Source of the DNA: Modestobacter muralis
GTDB lineage: Bacteria > Actinomycetota > Actinomycetes > Mycobacteriales > Geodermatophilaceae
Reading direction: 5' to 3'
DNA length: 64,000 nucleotides
Assembly (NCBI RefSeq): GCF_010682105.1
Contig: NZ_JAAGWH010000033.1
Coordinates: forward strand, 62,001 to 126,000
Shown: one piece after another, positions 8,283 to 16,487 of the stretch
How positions within the stretch are numbered: the first letter of the stretch is position 1
Layout of the letters: the number at the start of each line of letters is the position of its first letter
Notes under the pieces: generated by a model
The model's input: only the letters and a program-made list of their open reading frames with translations
What the model was told of the DNA's origin: nothing
Databases searched by the model: none
Position numbers and translations under genes: made by a program

Positions 8283-9328
8283 CCGTGTCCTCCCTCGGAG
8301 TCGGTGGTGCCCTGACCGGCGTCAGCGGTGGTGCCGTGACCGGCGTCTTCGGTGGTGCTGACCGTGGTGGCCTCCTGCGTGCCCGCGGCCGGTGCGGCGG
8401 CGCCGTCCTGCGCAGCAGCCTCCAGTCCGGGGAGCAGGGCGTTGGCCTCGGGCGAGGCGGTGGACGCCACGACGATGTCGACCCGCCGGTTGACGGTGAC
8501 GAAGCTGGGGTCGCTGTCGGGGACGAGCGGCCGGGTGCTGCCGTACCCGGCTGCCGACATCCGGTCCTCGGCCACCCCGTCGGCCTCGGACAGGTGTCGC
8601 AGCACCGTCGTCGCTCGGATCGCCGAGAGTTCCCAGTTCGACGGCCATGGGCCGTCGTGGGTGACCGGCAGCGAGTTGGCGTGTCCCTCGACCCGCAGCG
8701 GGTTGGGCAGTGCGGACAGCTCCGGGGCCAGCGCGTCGAGCACCCTCTTGCCGGCCGGCAGCAGCACGGCGGACTCCGGGTCGAAGAGCACCGGGTCGGA
8801 GACCACCCGCACGACCAGGCCCCGCTCGTCGATGGCGAACTCTGCTGCGCCGGCCTGGCCGGCCGCGGCGACTGCGGCCTCCAGGATCTCGCGCGCCCTG
8901 GCCAACTGCTCGTAGGCGGCATTCGCCTCGGCAGCGGTCCGCTGCGCCTCCTGAGCGGCGGCCGCCTCGACCGCGGCCGCCTCGGCTGCGGTCTGCGCGG
9001 TGCCGTCGATCGCGGCCTCCTGCGCGACCTGGACCGGCTTGAGCGGGCTGTCGTTCTCCGTCGGCGCGTCGATGGCGGCACCGTCGTTGAGGATGGTGAC
9101 CGGCGCGCCGTCTCCGGTGCGAGCGCCGTCGGCGAAGGCGTTGAACTTCGCGACGTCGATCGAGCTCATCGCGTAGAGCACCACGAACAGCACGAACAGC
9201 AGTGTCATCATGTCGAAGCCGGACACGAGCCACCGTTCGTGGTTCTCGTGCTCCTCGTGCTCCTCGTGCTTCTTGGCCCGGCCGCCGCCGTGGCCGCCGT
9301 GGGCGCTGCTCCTGCTGCTCTTGCTCAT
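8279..9328 (-). CDS. motB: Flagellar motor stator protein MotB
   Basis: MotB is the peptidoglycan-anchoring stator subunit. The 349-residue protein has a His/Glu-rich cytoplasmic N-terminus and one transmembrane segment starting at WLVSGFDMMTLLFVLF. The Asp in GFDMM is the probable proton-binding residue. A long Ala/Glu-rich periplasmic linker (about residues 90-150, probably coiled coil) precedes an OmpA-like domain with VEGHANSLPV and the C-terminal NRRVDIVV motif. The ATG overlaps the motA stop by four bases. Confidence 0.95.
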   Translation of the reverse strand: MSKSSRSSAHGGHGGGRAKKHEEHEEHENHERWLVSGFDMMTLLFVLFVVLYAMSSIDVAKFNAFADGARTGDGAPVTILNDGAAIDAPTENDSPLKPVQVAQEAAIDGTAQTAAEAAAVEAAAAQEAQRTAAEANAAYEQLARAREILEAAVAAAGQAGAAEFAIDERGLVVRVVSDPVLFDPESAVLLPAGKRVLDALAPELSALPNPLRVEGHANSLPVTHDGPWPSNWELSAIRATTVLRHLSEADGVAEDRMSAAGYGSTRPLVPDSDPSFVTVNRRVDIVVASTASPEANALLPGLEAAAQDGAAAPAAGTQEATTVSTTEDAGHGTTADAGQGTTDSEGGHG

Positions 9329-10095
9329 GCCGCGTCGCGTTCCTGCTCACTGGGCGGCACGAGCGAGGTGAGCTTGGCCCGGACGGTGCGCGGGCTGGTG
9401 CCGGCCTGGATCTCGGCGATGCCCTCGACCAGCAGCTCCATCTGTGCGGCCTGGAGCGCGCTGACGCGGAGGATCTTGGCGCCCATCGGCAGGAACCAGA
9501 AGTTGGCGGCCATGACGCCCCACAGCGTGGCGATGAACGCCGCGGAGACCTTGGGGCCGAGCGACTCGGGGTCCGACAGGCTGCCCATGACGTTCATCAG
9601 GCCGACGATGCAGCCCAGGATGCCGATGGTCGGCGCGTAGCCGCCCATGTTGTTCATGAACTTCGCGGCGACCTTGTCCTCGGTCTTCTTGGCCGTGATC
9701 TCGCCCTCGAGGATGGTGCGCAGGTCCTCGGGGTCGGTGCCGTCGATGCTCATCTGCAGGCCGCGCTTGAGGAACGGGGACTCGATCTTCTTGACCTCGG
9801 CCTCCAGCGCGAGCAGGCCCTCCTTGCGGGCCTTCTCGGCCAGGCTGACCAGGATCTGGATCTGCTCGGTCGTCGACGGGACCTTGCCCGGGATCAGCGC
9901 CATCTTGAACCACTGCGGCAGCTTCTTGAGGTCGGCCATCGTCTGGCTGGCCGCGGCCGCCCCGAAGGTCGCGACGATGACCAGGATGATCGCCGGCAGG
10001 AAGAGCAGTGCAGCGGGGCTGACGCCCTCCATCGTCATGAAGATGAAGAAGGCGATCAAGGAGATGACGAACCCGATCAGGGTGGCGGGGTCCAT
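9325..10095 (-). CDS. motA: Flagellar motor stator protein MotA
   Basis: MotA forms the proton channel with MotB. The 256-residue protein shows the standard arrangement: two N-terminal transmembrane helices (about residues 5-50) and a cytoplasmic domain with charged helices (KKLPQWFK, EKARKEGLLALE). Two more helices follow in the segment GGYAPTIGILGCIVGLMNVM and AFIATLWGVMAANFWFLP. The conserved channel-lining YAPTIGILG motif is present. Three bases separate it from the flbD stop. No deviation from the family is visible. Confidence 0.96.
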   Translation of the reverse strand: MDPATLIGFVISLIAFFIFMTMEGVSPAALLFLPAIILVIVATFGAAAASQTMADLKKLPQWFKMALIPGKVPSTTEQIQILVSLAEKARKEGLLALEAEVKKIESPFLKRGLQMSIDGTDPEDLRTILEGEITAKKTEDKVAAKFMNNMGGYAPTIGILGCIVGLMNVMGSLSDPESLGPKVSAAFIATLWGVMAANFWFLPMGAKILRVSALQAAQMELLVEGIAEIQAGTSPRTVRAKLTSLVPPSEQERDAA

Positions 10096-10098
10096 GGC

Positions 10099-10386
10099 TC
10101 AGCGCTCGTCTCGGCTCGGGAAGGGCACGACCGAGGCGTTCTCGGGGCCCCGCAGGTCGGTGGTCGGGTGCGGGCGGTGCTCACCGCGGTCCATCTGGAA
10201 GGCGACCGCCTGGATGCTCGCCCGGTAGTCGCGGACCTCCCGGACGACCTGGTCGACGGTCTCGGTGACGACGTACTTGGTGTCGTCCCGGAGCGTGACC
10301 ACGGTGTCGGGGTGGCCCTCCACGCGCTGGATCAGCTCGGCGTTGAGCACGAAGTGCTCACCGTTGAGGCGCGTCAGACGGATCAC
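10099..10386 (-). CDS. flbD: FlbD family protein
   Basis: A small protein of the FlbD/SwrD family, which is found next to motA in many Gram-positive flagellar loci. SwrD in Bacillus raises stator power; the exact role here is inference. I chose the GTG at 10386 because it starts the family core IRLTRLNGEHFVLNAELIQ and has an AGGAG Shine-Dalgarno 8 bases upstream. The frame is open to 10518 but that extension is low-complexity. The 95-residue product continues with DTVVTLRDDTKYVVTE and a ~30-residue tail longer than in minimal FlbD. It is 3 bases before motA. Confidence 0.85.
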   Translation of the reverse strand: MIRLTRLNGEHFVLNAELIQRVEGHPDTVVTLRDDTKYVVTETVDQVVREVRDYRASIQAVAFQMDRGEHRPHPTTDLRGPENASVVPFPSRDER

Positions 10387-10490
10387 GGGGGAGCTCCTGG
10401 GGTCGGGGGCGACGACTGCCGGTGCGGGCGTCGTCGCCGGCGCACTGGTGTCATCGGGCGGTGGTGCGGGGTGCTTGAGCGGGGCGGCCC

Positions 10491-10510
10491 GATCCCCCCG
10501 GTGGGGTGAG
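10491..10510. promoter_or_regulatory. Possible operator, CTCACCCC-A-YCGGGGG type
   Basis: In the gap upstream of flbD the minus strand reads CTCACCCCACCGGGGGGATC. The same imperfect dyad (C-rich half, short centre, G-rich half) occurs twice near 36014-36053 upstream of the NlpC/P60-VanY gene. A shared regulator is a guess from sequence similarity only; in 73%+ GC DNA such motifs can arise by chance. Confidence 0.25.
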
Positions 10511-10521
10511 CGGGCCACCCT

Positions 10522-10576
10522 GGCCTGCCTCCGGAGGCCCGCGGCGAGCCGGCGGGCGGTGGGGAGGAGGCAGGCC
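10522..10576 (-). terminator. Terminator-like stem after flgE
   Basis: Starting six bases after the flgE stop on the minus strand, arms 10522-10532 and 10566-10576 are perfectly complementary over 11 bases. An inner GCCCGC/GCGGGC stem stacks within them. This suggests an operon break or processing site between flgE and the flbD-motAB block. The whole gap 10387-10581 holds no gene. Confidence 0.5.
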
Positions 10577-10581
10577 GGACG

Positions 10582-11802
10582 TCAGCGCTTGAGCTGGACC
10601 AGGTCCTGCAGGATCTCGTCGGAGGTGGTGATGACGCGGCTGTTGGCCTGGAAGCCGCGCTGGGCGACGATCAGGCCGGTGAACTCCTCGGCCAGGTCGA
10701 CGTTGGACATCTCCAGCGCGCCGGCGGACAGCGAGCCGCGCCCGCCGGTGCCGGCCGCCCCGATCAGCGGGTTGCCGGCGTTGCCGGCCGCGCGGAAGGA
10801 GCTGTTGCCGGCCTTCTCCAGCCCACCGGGGTTGGTGAAGGTGGCCAGGGCGAGCTTGCCGAGGGACTGCTTGAGCCCGTTGGAGTAGCTGCCCACGATC
10901 GTGCCGTCGTTGCTGAGGGAGTAGCCCTGCAGGACGCCCATCGCCGAGCCGCTGTCCTCGGTTGTCTTCGCCGCGGCGTCGTTCTTGCCGCCGAACTGGG
11001 TGAGCTTGGTCAGGTCGACGGTCACGTCACCGGCCGGGCCGGCCAGGGTGATGGGGGCCTGACCGGCGGGCAGCGTGCCGTCCGCGCCGAAGGTGATCGT
11101 GCCCGGGGCGGAGGTCATCGGCACCGGCGTGCCGGAGATGGCGTCGGCGAACTCCACCGACCAGGTGTTCGCGCCGGCCTGCTTGGTCATGGTGACGCTG
11201 ACCGGGTGGGCGTTGCCCAGGTCGTCGTACACGCTGATCTGCGAGGTGACCGGGGTCGTCGACCCCGCCGCGGACAGGTTGCCGCCGATCGCGAAGCCCG
11301 TGGTGGCGACCGGCGCGAGCACCTGGCCGGAGGGGATCCGGAGGTCGCCGATCGGGCCGTTGACGTCGACGGTGCCGTCGGCGCCCGCCGTCCAGCCCTG
11401 CAGCTTGGCCCCGTCGGGGGTGACCAGGTTGCCGACGCCGTCCAGGTCGAAGGAGCCGGCGCGGGTGAAGAGGTCCTCGTTGCCCTGCTTGGTGACGAAG
11501 AAGCCGTCGCCGCTGATCATGAAGTCGCTGGCGCGGCCGGTGTTCTGGGTCGAGCCCTGACCGAAGTTGGTGGTGATGCCGGCGACCTTGACACCCAGGC
11601 CGACCTGCGCCGGGTTGGTGCCGGCGGTGTCACCCTGCGGCGAGGAGCCGTTGCGCAGCACCTGCGACAGGGTGTCCTCGAAGACGGTCTGGCTGCCCTT
11701 GAAGCCGACGGTGTTGACGTTGGCGATGTTGTTGCCGGCGACGTCGAGCTTGGTCTGGTGGGCGCGCAGGCCGGAGATGGCCGAGAACATGGAACGCAGC
11801 AT
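10582..11802 (-). CDS. flgE: Flagellar hook protein FlgE
   Basis: FlgE polymerises into the hook. The 406-residue protein has the rod/hook-family N-terminus MLRSMFSAISGLRAHQTKLDV split here by the NNIANVNTVGFKGSQ signature (about residues 28-42). The FlgE central domain follows, and then the C-terminal helix with LSAGALEMSNVDLAEEF, MIxAQRGFQANSR-like (LIVAQRGFQANSRVI) and the terminal LVQLKR. ATG 11802 has a GAGGAG Shine-Dalgarno. flgD, its cap, is immediately upstream. Confidence 0.96.
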   Translation of the reverse strand: MLRSMFSAISGLRAHQTKLDVAGNNIANVNTVGFKGSQTVFEDTLSQVLRNGSSPQGDTAGTNPAQVGLGVKVAGITTNFGQGSTQNTGRASDFMISGDGFFVTKQGNEDLFTRAGSFDLDGVGNLVTPDGAKLQGWTAGADGTVDVNGPIGDLRIPSGQVLAPVATTGFAIGGNLSAAGSTTPVTSQISVYDDLGNAHPVSVTMTKQAGANTWSVEFADAISGTPVPMTSAPGTITFGADGTLPAGQAPITLAGPAGDVTVDLTKLTQFGGKNDAAAKTTEDSGSAMGVLQGYSLSNDGTIVGSYSNGLKQSLGKLALATFTNPGGLEKAGNSSFRAAGNAGNPLIGAAGTGGRGSLSAGALEMSNVDLAEEFTGLIVAQRGFQANSRVITTSDEILQDLVQLKR

Positions 11803-11859
11803 GGGGAGGACTCCTCGCGATCGGTGATCGGTGTGTGGTCGGGCGCGACGGCGCCGGGG

Positions 11860-12345
11860 TCAGCTGGCGGGTGGCGTGGTGCTGGTCGCCGGCGTGCTCG
11901 CCGGGGGAGTGGTCGCAGGGGTGTCGACCTCGGCGACGGTGATCTCGGTGATCCGGCCCAGCGGGACCGCCTTGTCCCCGACGATCGCCCGGGGCTCGGT
12001 GCCGGCGGCGACGAGCACGGAGGAGACCGCGCCGGTGATGGTGGCCCCGGTGTCGTCGGTGTAGGCGACGTGCTTGCCGACCAGGGCACCGGCGCTCAGC
12101 GAGCGCTGCAGGGTGAGCAGCTCGGCGTTCTGCGAGGCGATCTCCTCCAGCTTCTCCACCTGGGTGAAGGTCGCCGTCTGGGCCATGAACTCGCTGCTGC
12201 TGGTCGGGTTGCTGGGGTCCTGGTAGCGCATCTGGGCGACCAGGAGCTTGAGGAAGGTGTCCTTGCCCATCTGGTCGGCGCGGTCGGCCGTGGGGCTGGC
12301 GGTCTGCGTCGGGGTGCCGACGGTGCCGGCGATCGGGGTGGTCAT
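11860..12345 (-). CDS. flgD: Flagellar hook capping protein FlgD
   Basis: FlgD caps the growing hook and allows FlgE to polymerise. The 161-residue product carries the N-terminal FlgD signature KDTFLKLLVAQMRYQDPSNP at about residues 29-48, followed by FMAQTATFTQVEKLEEI. A short beta-rich domain (LVGKHVAYTDDTGA) and a Thr/Pro/Ala-rich tail end the protein. It is shorter than the ~220-residue enterobacterial protein and seems to lack most of the C-terminal FnIII/tudor region, which is usual in Gram-positives. ATG 12345 has AGGAGG upstream; fliK ends 15 bases before. Confidence 0.93.
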   Translation of the reverse strand: MTTPIAGTVGTPTQTASPTADRADQMGKDTFLKLLVAQMRYQDPSNPTSSSEFMAQTATFTQVEKLEEIASQNAELLTLQRSLSAGALVGKHVAYTDDTGATITGAVSSVLVAAGTEPRAIVGDKAVPLGRITEITVAEVDTPATTPPASTPATSTTPPAS

Positions 12346-12360
12346 CGGGCGGCCTCCTGG

Positions 12361-13734
12361 TCAGACGCGGACGTCCACGCCGGACGACGTGGACGTGTCG
12401 GTGGTCGGGGTGCCGGTGGTCAGGTGCTCGGGGGCGGCGCCCCAGGCGCGGCCGCGCGGGGCCTGCTGGCCGGGCTGGCCGGAGCCCTGCTGGCCGGCGC
12501 GGGCGTCCAGCAGCTGTTGCTGGGCCGACCGTGAACCGGGACCGGCGTCGCCACTGGTGGTGTCCACCTCGAGGGAGCTGAGCGAGAGGCCGGCGCCCTC
12601 GAGGTCGCGGCGCAGGTCGGGCAGGGCGTCGAGCAGGGCGCGCCGGCTCGCGTCGTGCGCGCCCTGCAGCGTGAGGTCCAGCGTGCCGTCGCTGACGGTC
12701 ACCGCGATGGTGACCGGACCCAGGTCGTCGGGGGTGACGACGACGGTCATCGTCTGGCTGCCGTCGGGGGCGCTGCGCAGCACGGCGAGGTGCCGGCCCA
12801 GCTGCTCGGCGACGGGCGGCTGCGGGACGGGGCTGGCGGTCGCCGCGGCGGCCTGTGCGGTGGACGCGGTCGGCGCCGCACCGCCCAGGGTGAACGCCGG
12901 GTCGGTGTCGATGGCGGCCGCGGGTGCCTCGGCCGCGGCTGCAGTCGGAGTCGCGGGCTCACCCGACGAGCCGTCGGGGGTGCCGGCGGAGGTGCCCGCC
13001 CAGGCCGGCGGCGGGAGCAGCAGCGGGGTCTGCCCGGCGGCCGGCGGGGCCGGCGCGGGAGCGGGCCCGGTGGCCGGGCCGGGGACGTCGGCCGGGGCCG
13101 GGTCGAGGACGACGGTGAGGCCGGTGAGCGCGGTCGCGGCGGTGGTCGCGGCGGTCGTGACGTCCGGTGCGGCGGCGGCCGGGAGACCGGCCGCGGGTGC
13201 TCCCGCGGCCGGGCCCGTCGACGGGGCCCCGGTGACGGGCAGCCCGTCGACCAGCGGGTCGGTGGCGGCGGCGGGCGCCGCGGCCGGGACGACGGCGGCG
13301 GTGAGGACCGCGGCCGGGTCGGCGGCGTCCCCGGCCGGCGCGGTGGCCACCGGGGTCGCGGCGGCCAGCAGCGCCCACAGGCCCGGCGGCAGCGGGACCG
13401 CCACGGCGGGCTCGGCCGCGGGCTCGGTGCCCTCCGCGGGCCGGTCGCCGTCCGCGGGCTCGGTGGTGGCCGCGTCGGTGGCGGTCGTGGGGGTCGTCAC
13501 GTCGTCCCGGGCCGGCGTCCGGTCGGAGGCATCGGCCCGGGGCCGGTCGCTGCGCGGGCGGTTGCCGACGGCGTCGTCGGACCGGGTGTCGCGCGCGGTG
13601 TCGCGGGTGGTCTGGAGTGCGCTGCCGAGGGCGCTGGCGAAGGCCGGGGCGCTGTCCGGGGACGAGGACGCCGTGGGACGGGAGCCGGCGCGGCTCGTCG
13701 TCGGGACCGAGGGCAGTACCGAGGGTGCGGTCAT
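12361..13734 (-). CDS. fliK: Flagellar hook-length control protein FliK
   Basis: FliK measures hook length and triggers FlhB switching. The 457-residue protein is a long Ala/Pro/Thr-rich, low-complexity ruler (about residues 1-300) ending in a C-terminal hook-length domain. Its core reads DLGPVTIAVTVSDGTLDLTLQ, followed by ALLDALPDLRRDLEGAGLSLSSLEVD (two family landmarks), then a Gln/Gly/Pro-rich tail. The start ATG 13734 overlaps the stop of the wall hydrolase gene by four bases. Identification rests on the C-terminal domain and its place next to flgD-flgE. Confidence 0.9.
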   Translation of the reverse strand: MTAPSVLPSVPTTSRAGSRPTASSSPDSAPAFASALGSALQTTRDTARDTRSDDAVGNRPRSDRPRADASDRTPARDDVTTPTTATDAATTEPADGDRPAEGTEPAAEPAVAVPLPPGLWALLAAATPVATAPAGDAADPAAVLTAAVVPAAAPAAATDPLVDGLPVTGAPSTGPAAGAPAAGLPAAAAPDVTTAATTAATALTGLTVVLDPAPADVPGPATGPAPAPAPPAAGQTPLLLPPPAWAGTSAGTPDGSSGEPATPTAAAAEAPAAAIDTDPAFTLGGAAPTASTAQAAAATASPVPQPPVAEQLGRHLAVLRSAPDGSQTMTVVVTPDDLGPVTIAVTVSDGTLDLTLQGAHDASRRALLDALPDLRRDLEGAGLSLSSLEVDTTSGDAGPGSRSAQQQLLDARAGQQGSGQPGQQAPRGRAWGAAPEHLTTGTPTTDTSTSSGVDVRV

Positions 13735-14699
13735 GAGTAGGCCTCCGCGGCGCTGGTCACCTTCGTGACGTAGGACTGCGTCTCGTTGTACGGCGGGATG
13801 CCGCCGGCGCGTTGCACGGCGCCGGGACCGGCGTTGTAGGCGGCCAGGGCCAGCTCGGTCGAGCCGAACTGCTTGGTCAGGTCGCTCAGGTAGCGGGCGG
13901 CACCGTCGATCGAGGACGCCGGGTCGCCGGCGTCAACGCCCAGCCCCTTGGCTGTGGCGGGCATGAACTGCATCAGCCCGGTGGCGCCGGCAGAGGAGAC
14001 GGCCGAGCTGTTGAAGCCGGACTCGATCTTCGCCACCGCGGCGAGCAGGGCGGGGGAGACCCCGTGCTTGGCGCCGGCCTGGGTGAACAGGTCGGCGTAG
14101 GGGACGCCGGCGAGACTGCTGCCGGAGGCGGCCGAGACCGGCGCGGCGCTCGCGCCGTCGGGCAACAGCCGCCGGATGACGATCGGGTTGCCCACGGACT
14201 GGACCTTGACCACCTCCCCGTCCTGAGGGGCGGCGATCATCTTGCCGCCGCCGATGTAGACGCCGACGTGGTCGATGCCAGGTCGGCTCGACGAGTAGTC
14301 GTTGAAGACCAGGTCGCCGGGCTGCGCCTCGGCGAGGGAGGCGACCGGGCGGCCGGCGGTGGCCTGCTGCGCGGCGGTGCGCGGCAGGTCGATGCCCAGG
14401 TCGGCGTACACCCGCTGGGTCAGTCCCGAGCAGTCCAGGCCGGAGGCGTCGGTACCCCCCCACTTGTAGGGGACGCCGAGGTACTTGGTCGCTGCGCCCA
14501 CCACCTCCGCACCGGTCCCGGTGGCGCCGGCGCTGGCGCTGGCGCCGGTGGTGGCGGTGGTGGTCGTCGCGGTGCCGGCGGTGAGCCCGGCGGCGGTGGC
14601 GGCGCTGGTCCACGAGGTGGCGGGCGCAGCGGGTGCCGGCGGCAGGAAGCGGGCATGGATCTGGCTGATCCGGCTCTGGACCGAAGCTAGTCCGTCCAC
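13731..14699 (-). CDS. Dual wall hydrolase: NlpC/P60 plus lytic transglycosylase (FlgJ analogue)
   Basis: A 322-residue protein with two peptidoglycan-cleaving domains. An N-terminal coil and Ala/Thr linker (about 1-70) precede an NlpC/P60 endopeptidase domain with the catalytic Cys in LDCSGLTQ and the His in IDHVGVYIGG. An SLT-type lytic transglycosylase domain follows, with the catalytic Glu in IESGFNSSA and the GLMQFMPATA and AAYNAGPGAV motifs. GTG 14699 has an AAGGAGGAG site and overlaps the fliJ end. There is no signal peptide, so export through the flagellar apparatus is likely. Its place between fliJ and fliK suggests it clears the wall for the rod, as FlgJ does elsewhere. Confidence 0.9.
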   Translation of the reverse strand: MDGLASVQSRISQIHARFLPPAPAAPATSWTSAATAAGLTAGTATTTTATTGASASAGATGTGAEVVGAATKYLGVPYKWGGTDASGLDCSGLTQRVYADLGIDLPRTAAQQATAGRPVASLAEAQPGDLVFNDYSSSRPGIDHVGVYIGGGKMIAAPQDGEVVKVQSVGNPIVIRRLLPDGASAAPVSAASGSSLAGVPYADLFTQAGAKHGVSPALLAAVAKIESGFNSSAVSSAGATGLMQFMPATAKGLGVDAGDPASSIDGAARYLSDLTKQFGSTELALAAYNAGPGAVQRAGGIPPYNETQSYVTKVTSAAEAYS

Positions 14700-15139
14700 G
14701 TCTCCTCCTTCTTCTTCGTCCGGGTGCTGTGCGCGCCGGTGACCAGGTCGTCGATCGCCCGGGCCTCGGCCGCGTCGGCGGCTGTCTGCAGTGCGGACAC
14801 GTGCCGCTCCCGCAGGCGTTCCAGGGCCTTCGTGCGCTGCGCGGCGGCTGTCCACCGTGCGCGCACCAGTTCGGCCTGCTCCGCCTGGGCGAGTGCGAGT
14901 GCCCGTGCAGCAGACACATCGGCAGCCGCGGCGGCCGATGCGACCATCGCGGCGATGAACGCACCGCCGGAGGGGTGCGCGGGCAGCGCTCGGGAGGTCA
15001 GGGCGACGGCGTCACGCTCGGCCCGCTCGGCCGCCTCGGCGGCCTCCTGGGCCGCCTGGGCGGCCGCGAGGGCGGCGGTCCGCTCCTCGGTGCGGCGCAG
15101 CCGCAGCACCGGCTCCAGGCGGAAGGCGGGCTGCTTCAC
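14687..15139 (-). CDS. fliJ: Flagellar export protein FliJ
   Basis: FliJ is the coiled-coil stalk between the FliI ATPase and the export gate. The 150-residue product is almost fully helical, Ala/Glu/Arg-rich, and starts with the family-like RLEPVLRLRRTEERTA. It ends at 14687 with TAG, inside the next gene. Sequence similarity in FliJ is weak, so length, coiled-coil nature and the position right after fliI support the name. Confidence 0.85.
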   Translation of the reverse strand: MKQPAFRLEPVLRLRRTEERTAALAAAQAAQEAAEAAERAERDAVALTSRALPAHPSGGAFIAAMVASAAAAADVSAARALALAQAEQAELVRARWTAAAQRTKALERLRERHVSALQTAADAAEARAIDDLVTGAHSTRTKKKEETWTD

Positions 15140-15179
15140 GACGCGGTCCCGGGGTCGCCGGTGGTCCCGCGACGGGGGC

Positions 15180-16487
15180 TCATGCTGCGGTGGCGATGGC
15201 GTGCAGTCGGGCGAACGCCTCCGGCGGCGGGGTGGCGTCCTCGACGGACTGCCGCAGGAAGGCGTCGATCGCCGGCACCAGCCGGCGGGCGCGGTCCACG
15301 AGCGGGTCCGAGCCGGTCTGGTACGCGCCGATCTCGATGAGCTCCCGCACGTCGCGCAGGGCGGCCATCATCCGGCGCACCTCGCGGGCGTCGGTCATCT
15401 GTGCGCCCGGCACGATCGTGGTGGCCACGCGGCTGATCGACTCCAGGACGTCGATGGCCGGGAAGTGCCCCTGGGTGGCCAGCTTGCGGGTGAGCACCAC
15501 GTGCCCGTCCAGGATCGAGCGGGCGGTGTCGGCGATCGGCTCGTTGTGGTCGTCGCCCTCCACCAGCACGGTGTAGAGCCCGGTGATCGACCCCGTGGTC
15601 GACGTCCCGGCCTTCTCCAGCAGCTTGGGCATCATCGCGAAGACGCTGGGCGGGTAGCCGCGGGTGGCCGGCGGCTCGCCCGCGGACAGGCCGACCTCGC
15701 GCTGGGCCATCGCGGTGCGGGTGATCGAGTCCATCATGAGCAGGACGTCGCGGCCCTGGTCGCGGAAGCCCTCGGCGATCCGGGTGGCCACGAACGCGGC
15801 CTTGAGCCGCACCAGCGGCGGCTCGTCGGAGGTGGCGACGACGACGACGGTGCGCGCCATGCCCTCGGGTCCCAGGTCCTCCTCGAGGAACTCCCGGACC
15901 TCCCGCCCGCGCTCGCCGATCAGCCCGATGACCCGGATGTCGGCGTCGGTGCCGCGGGTGATCTGGCTCATCAGCGTCGACTTGCCCACGCCGGAGCCGG
16001 CGAAGATGCCCAGGCGCTGGCCGCGCCCGATCGGGACCAGGGTGTCCAGTGCGCGGACCCCGGTGGCCAGCTGCCGGTCGACCCGGGCGCGGGTCAGCGC
16101 GTTGGGCGTCTCGCTGGTGAGGTCGACGAAGCGGGTGGCGCCGCCCAGGGGCGGTCCGCCGTCCATCGGCCGGCCCAGGCCGTCGAGCACGCGGCCGAGC
16201 AACTGCTCCCCGACGGGGACCTGCAGCGGCATGCCGGTGGCCCGGACGCGGGCGCCGGCGCGCACGCCGGACAGGTCACCCAGCGGCATGCAGGTCAGCC
16301 GGTCCCTGCTCAGGGCGACGACCTCGGCCAGCAGCGGCCGCGGCCCGGTGGCCACCTCCACGAGGTCACCGACCGCGGCGGCGACGCCCTCGACGGTCAG
16401 GGTGAGCCCCATCGCGCCGGTCACCATGCCGGTGAGCTGTGGTCGGGCGGCCGCGCGGGCGCGCGTCAGGATCTCGGCGGCGGTCAC
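15180..16487 (-). CDS. fliI: Flagellum-specific ATPase FliI
   Basis: FliI is the hexameric ATPase of flagellar export, homologous to the F1 beta subunit. I place the start at GTG 16487, which overlaps the fliH stop (GTGA) and gives 435 residues, the family length; the frame is open far upstream over fliH but that part is shadow. Walker A is GSGVGKST at about residues 164-171, and Walker B is LLMMDS. The export-ATPase signature PPSVFAMMPKLLEKAG is present. The neighbours are its regulator fliH and stalk fliJ. Confidence 0.97.
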   Translation of the reverse strand: MTAAEILTRARAAARPQLTGMVTGAMGLTLTVEGVAAAVGDLVEVATGPRPLLAEVVALSRDRLTCMPLGDLSGVRAGARVRATGMPLQVPVGEQLLGRVLDGLGRPMDGGPPLGGATRFVDLTSETPNALTRARVDRQLATGVRALDTLVPIGRGQRLGIFAGSGVGKSTLMSQITRGTDADIRVIGLIGERGREVREFLEEDLGPEGMARTVVVVATSDEPPLVRLKAAFVATRIAEGFRDQGRDVLLMMDSITRTAMAQREVGLSAGEPPATRGYPPSVFAMMPKLLEKAGTSTTGSITGLYTVLVEGDDHNEPIADTARSILDGHVVLTRKLATQGHFPAIDVLESISRVATTIVPGAQMTDAREVRRMMAALRDVRELIEIGAYQTGSDPLVDRARRLVPAIDAFLRQSVEDATPPPEAFARLHAIATAA

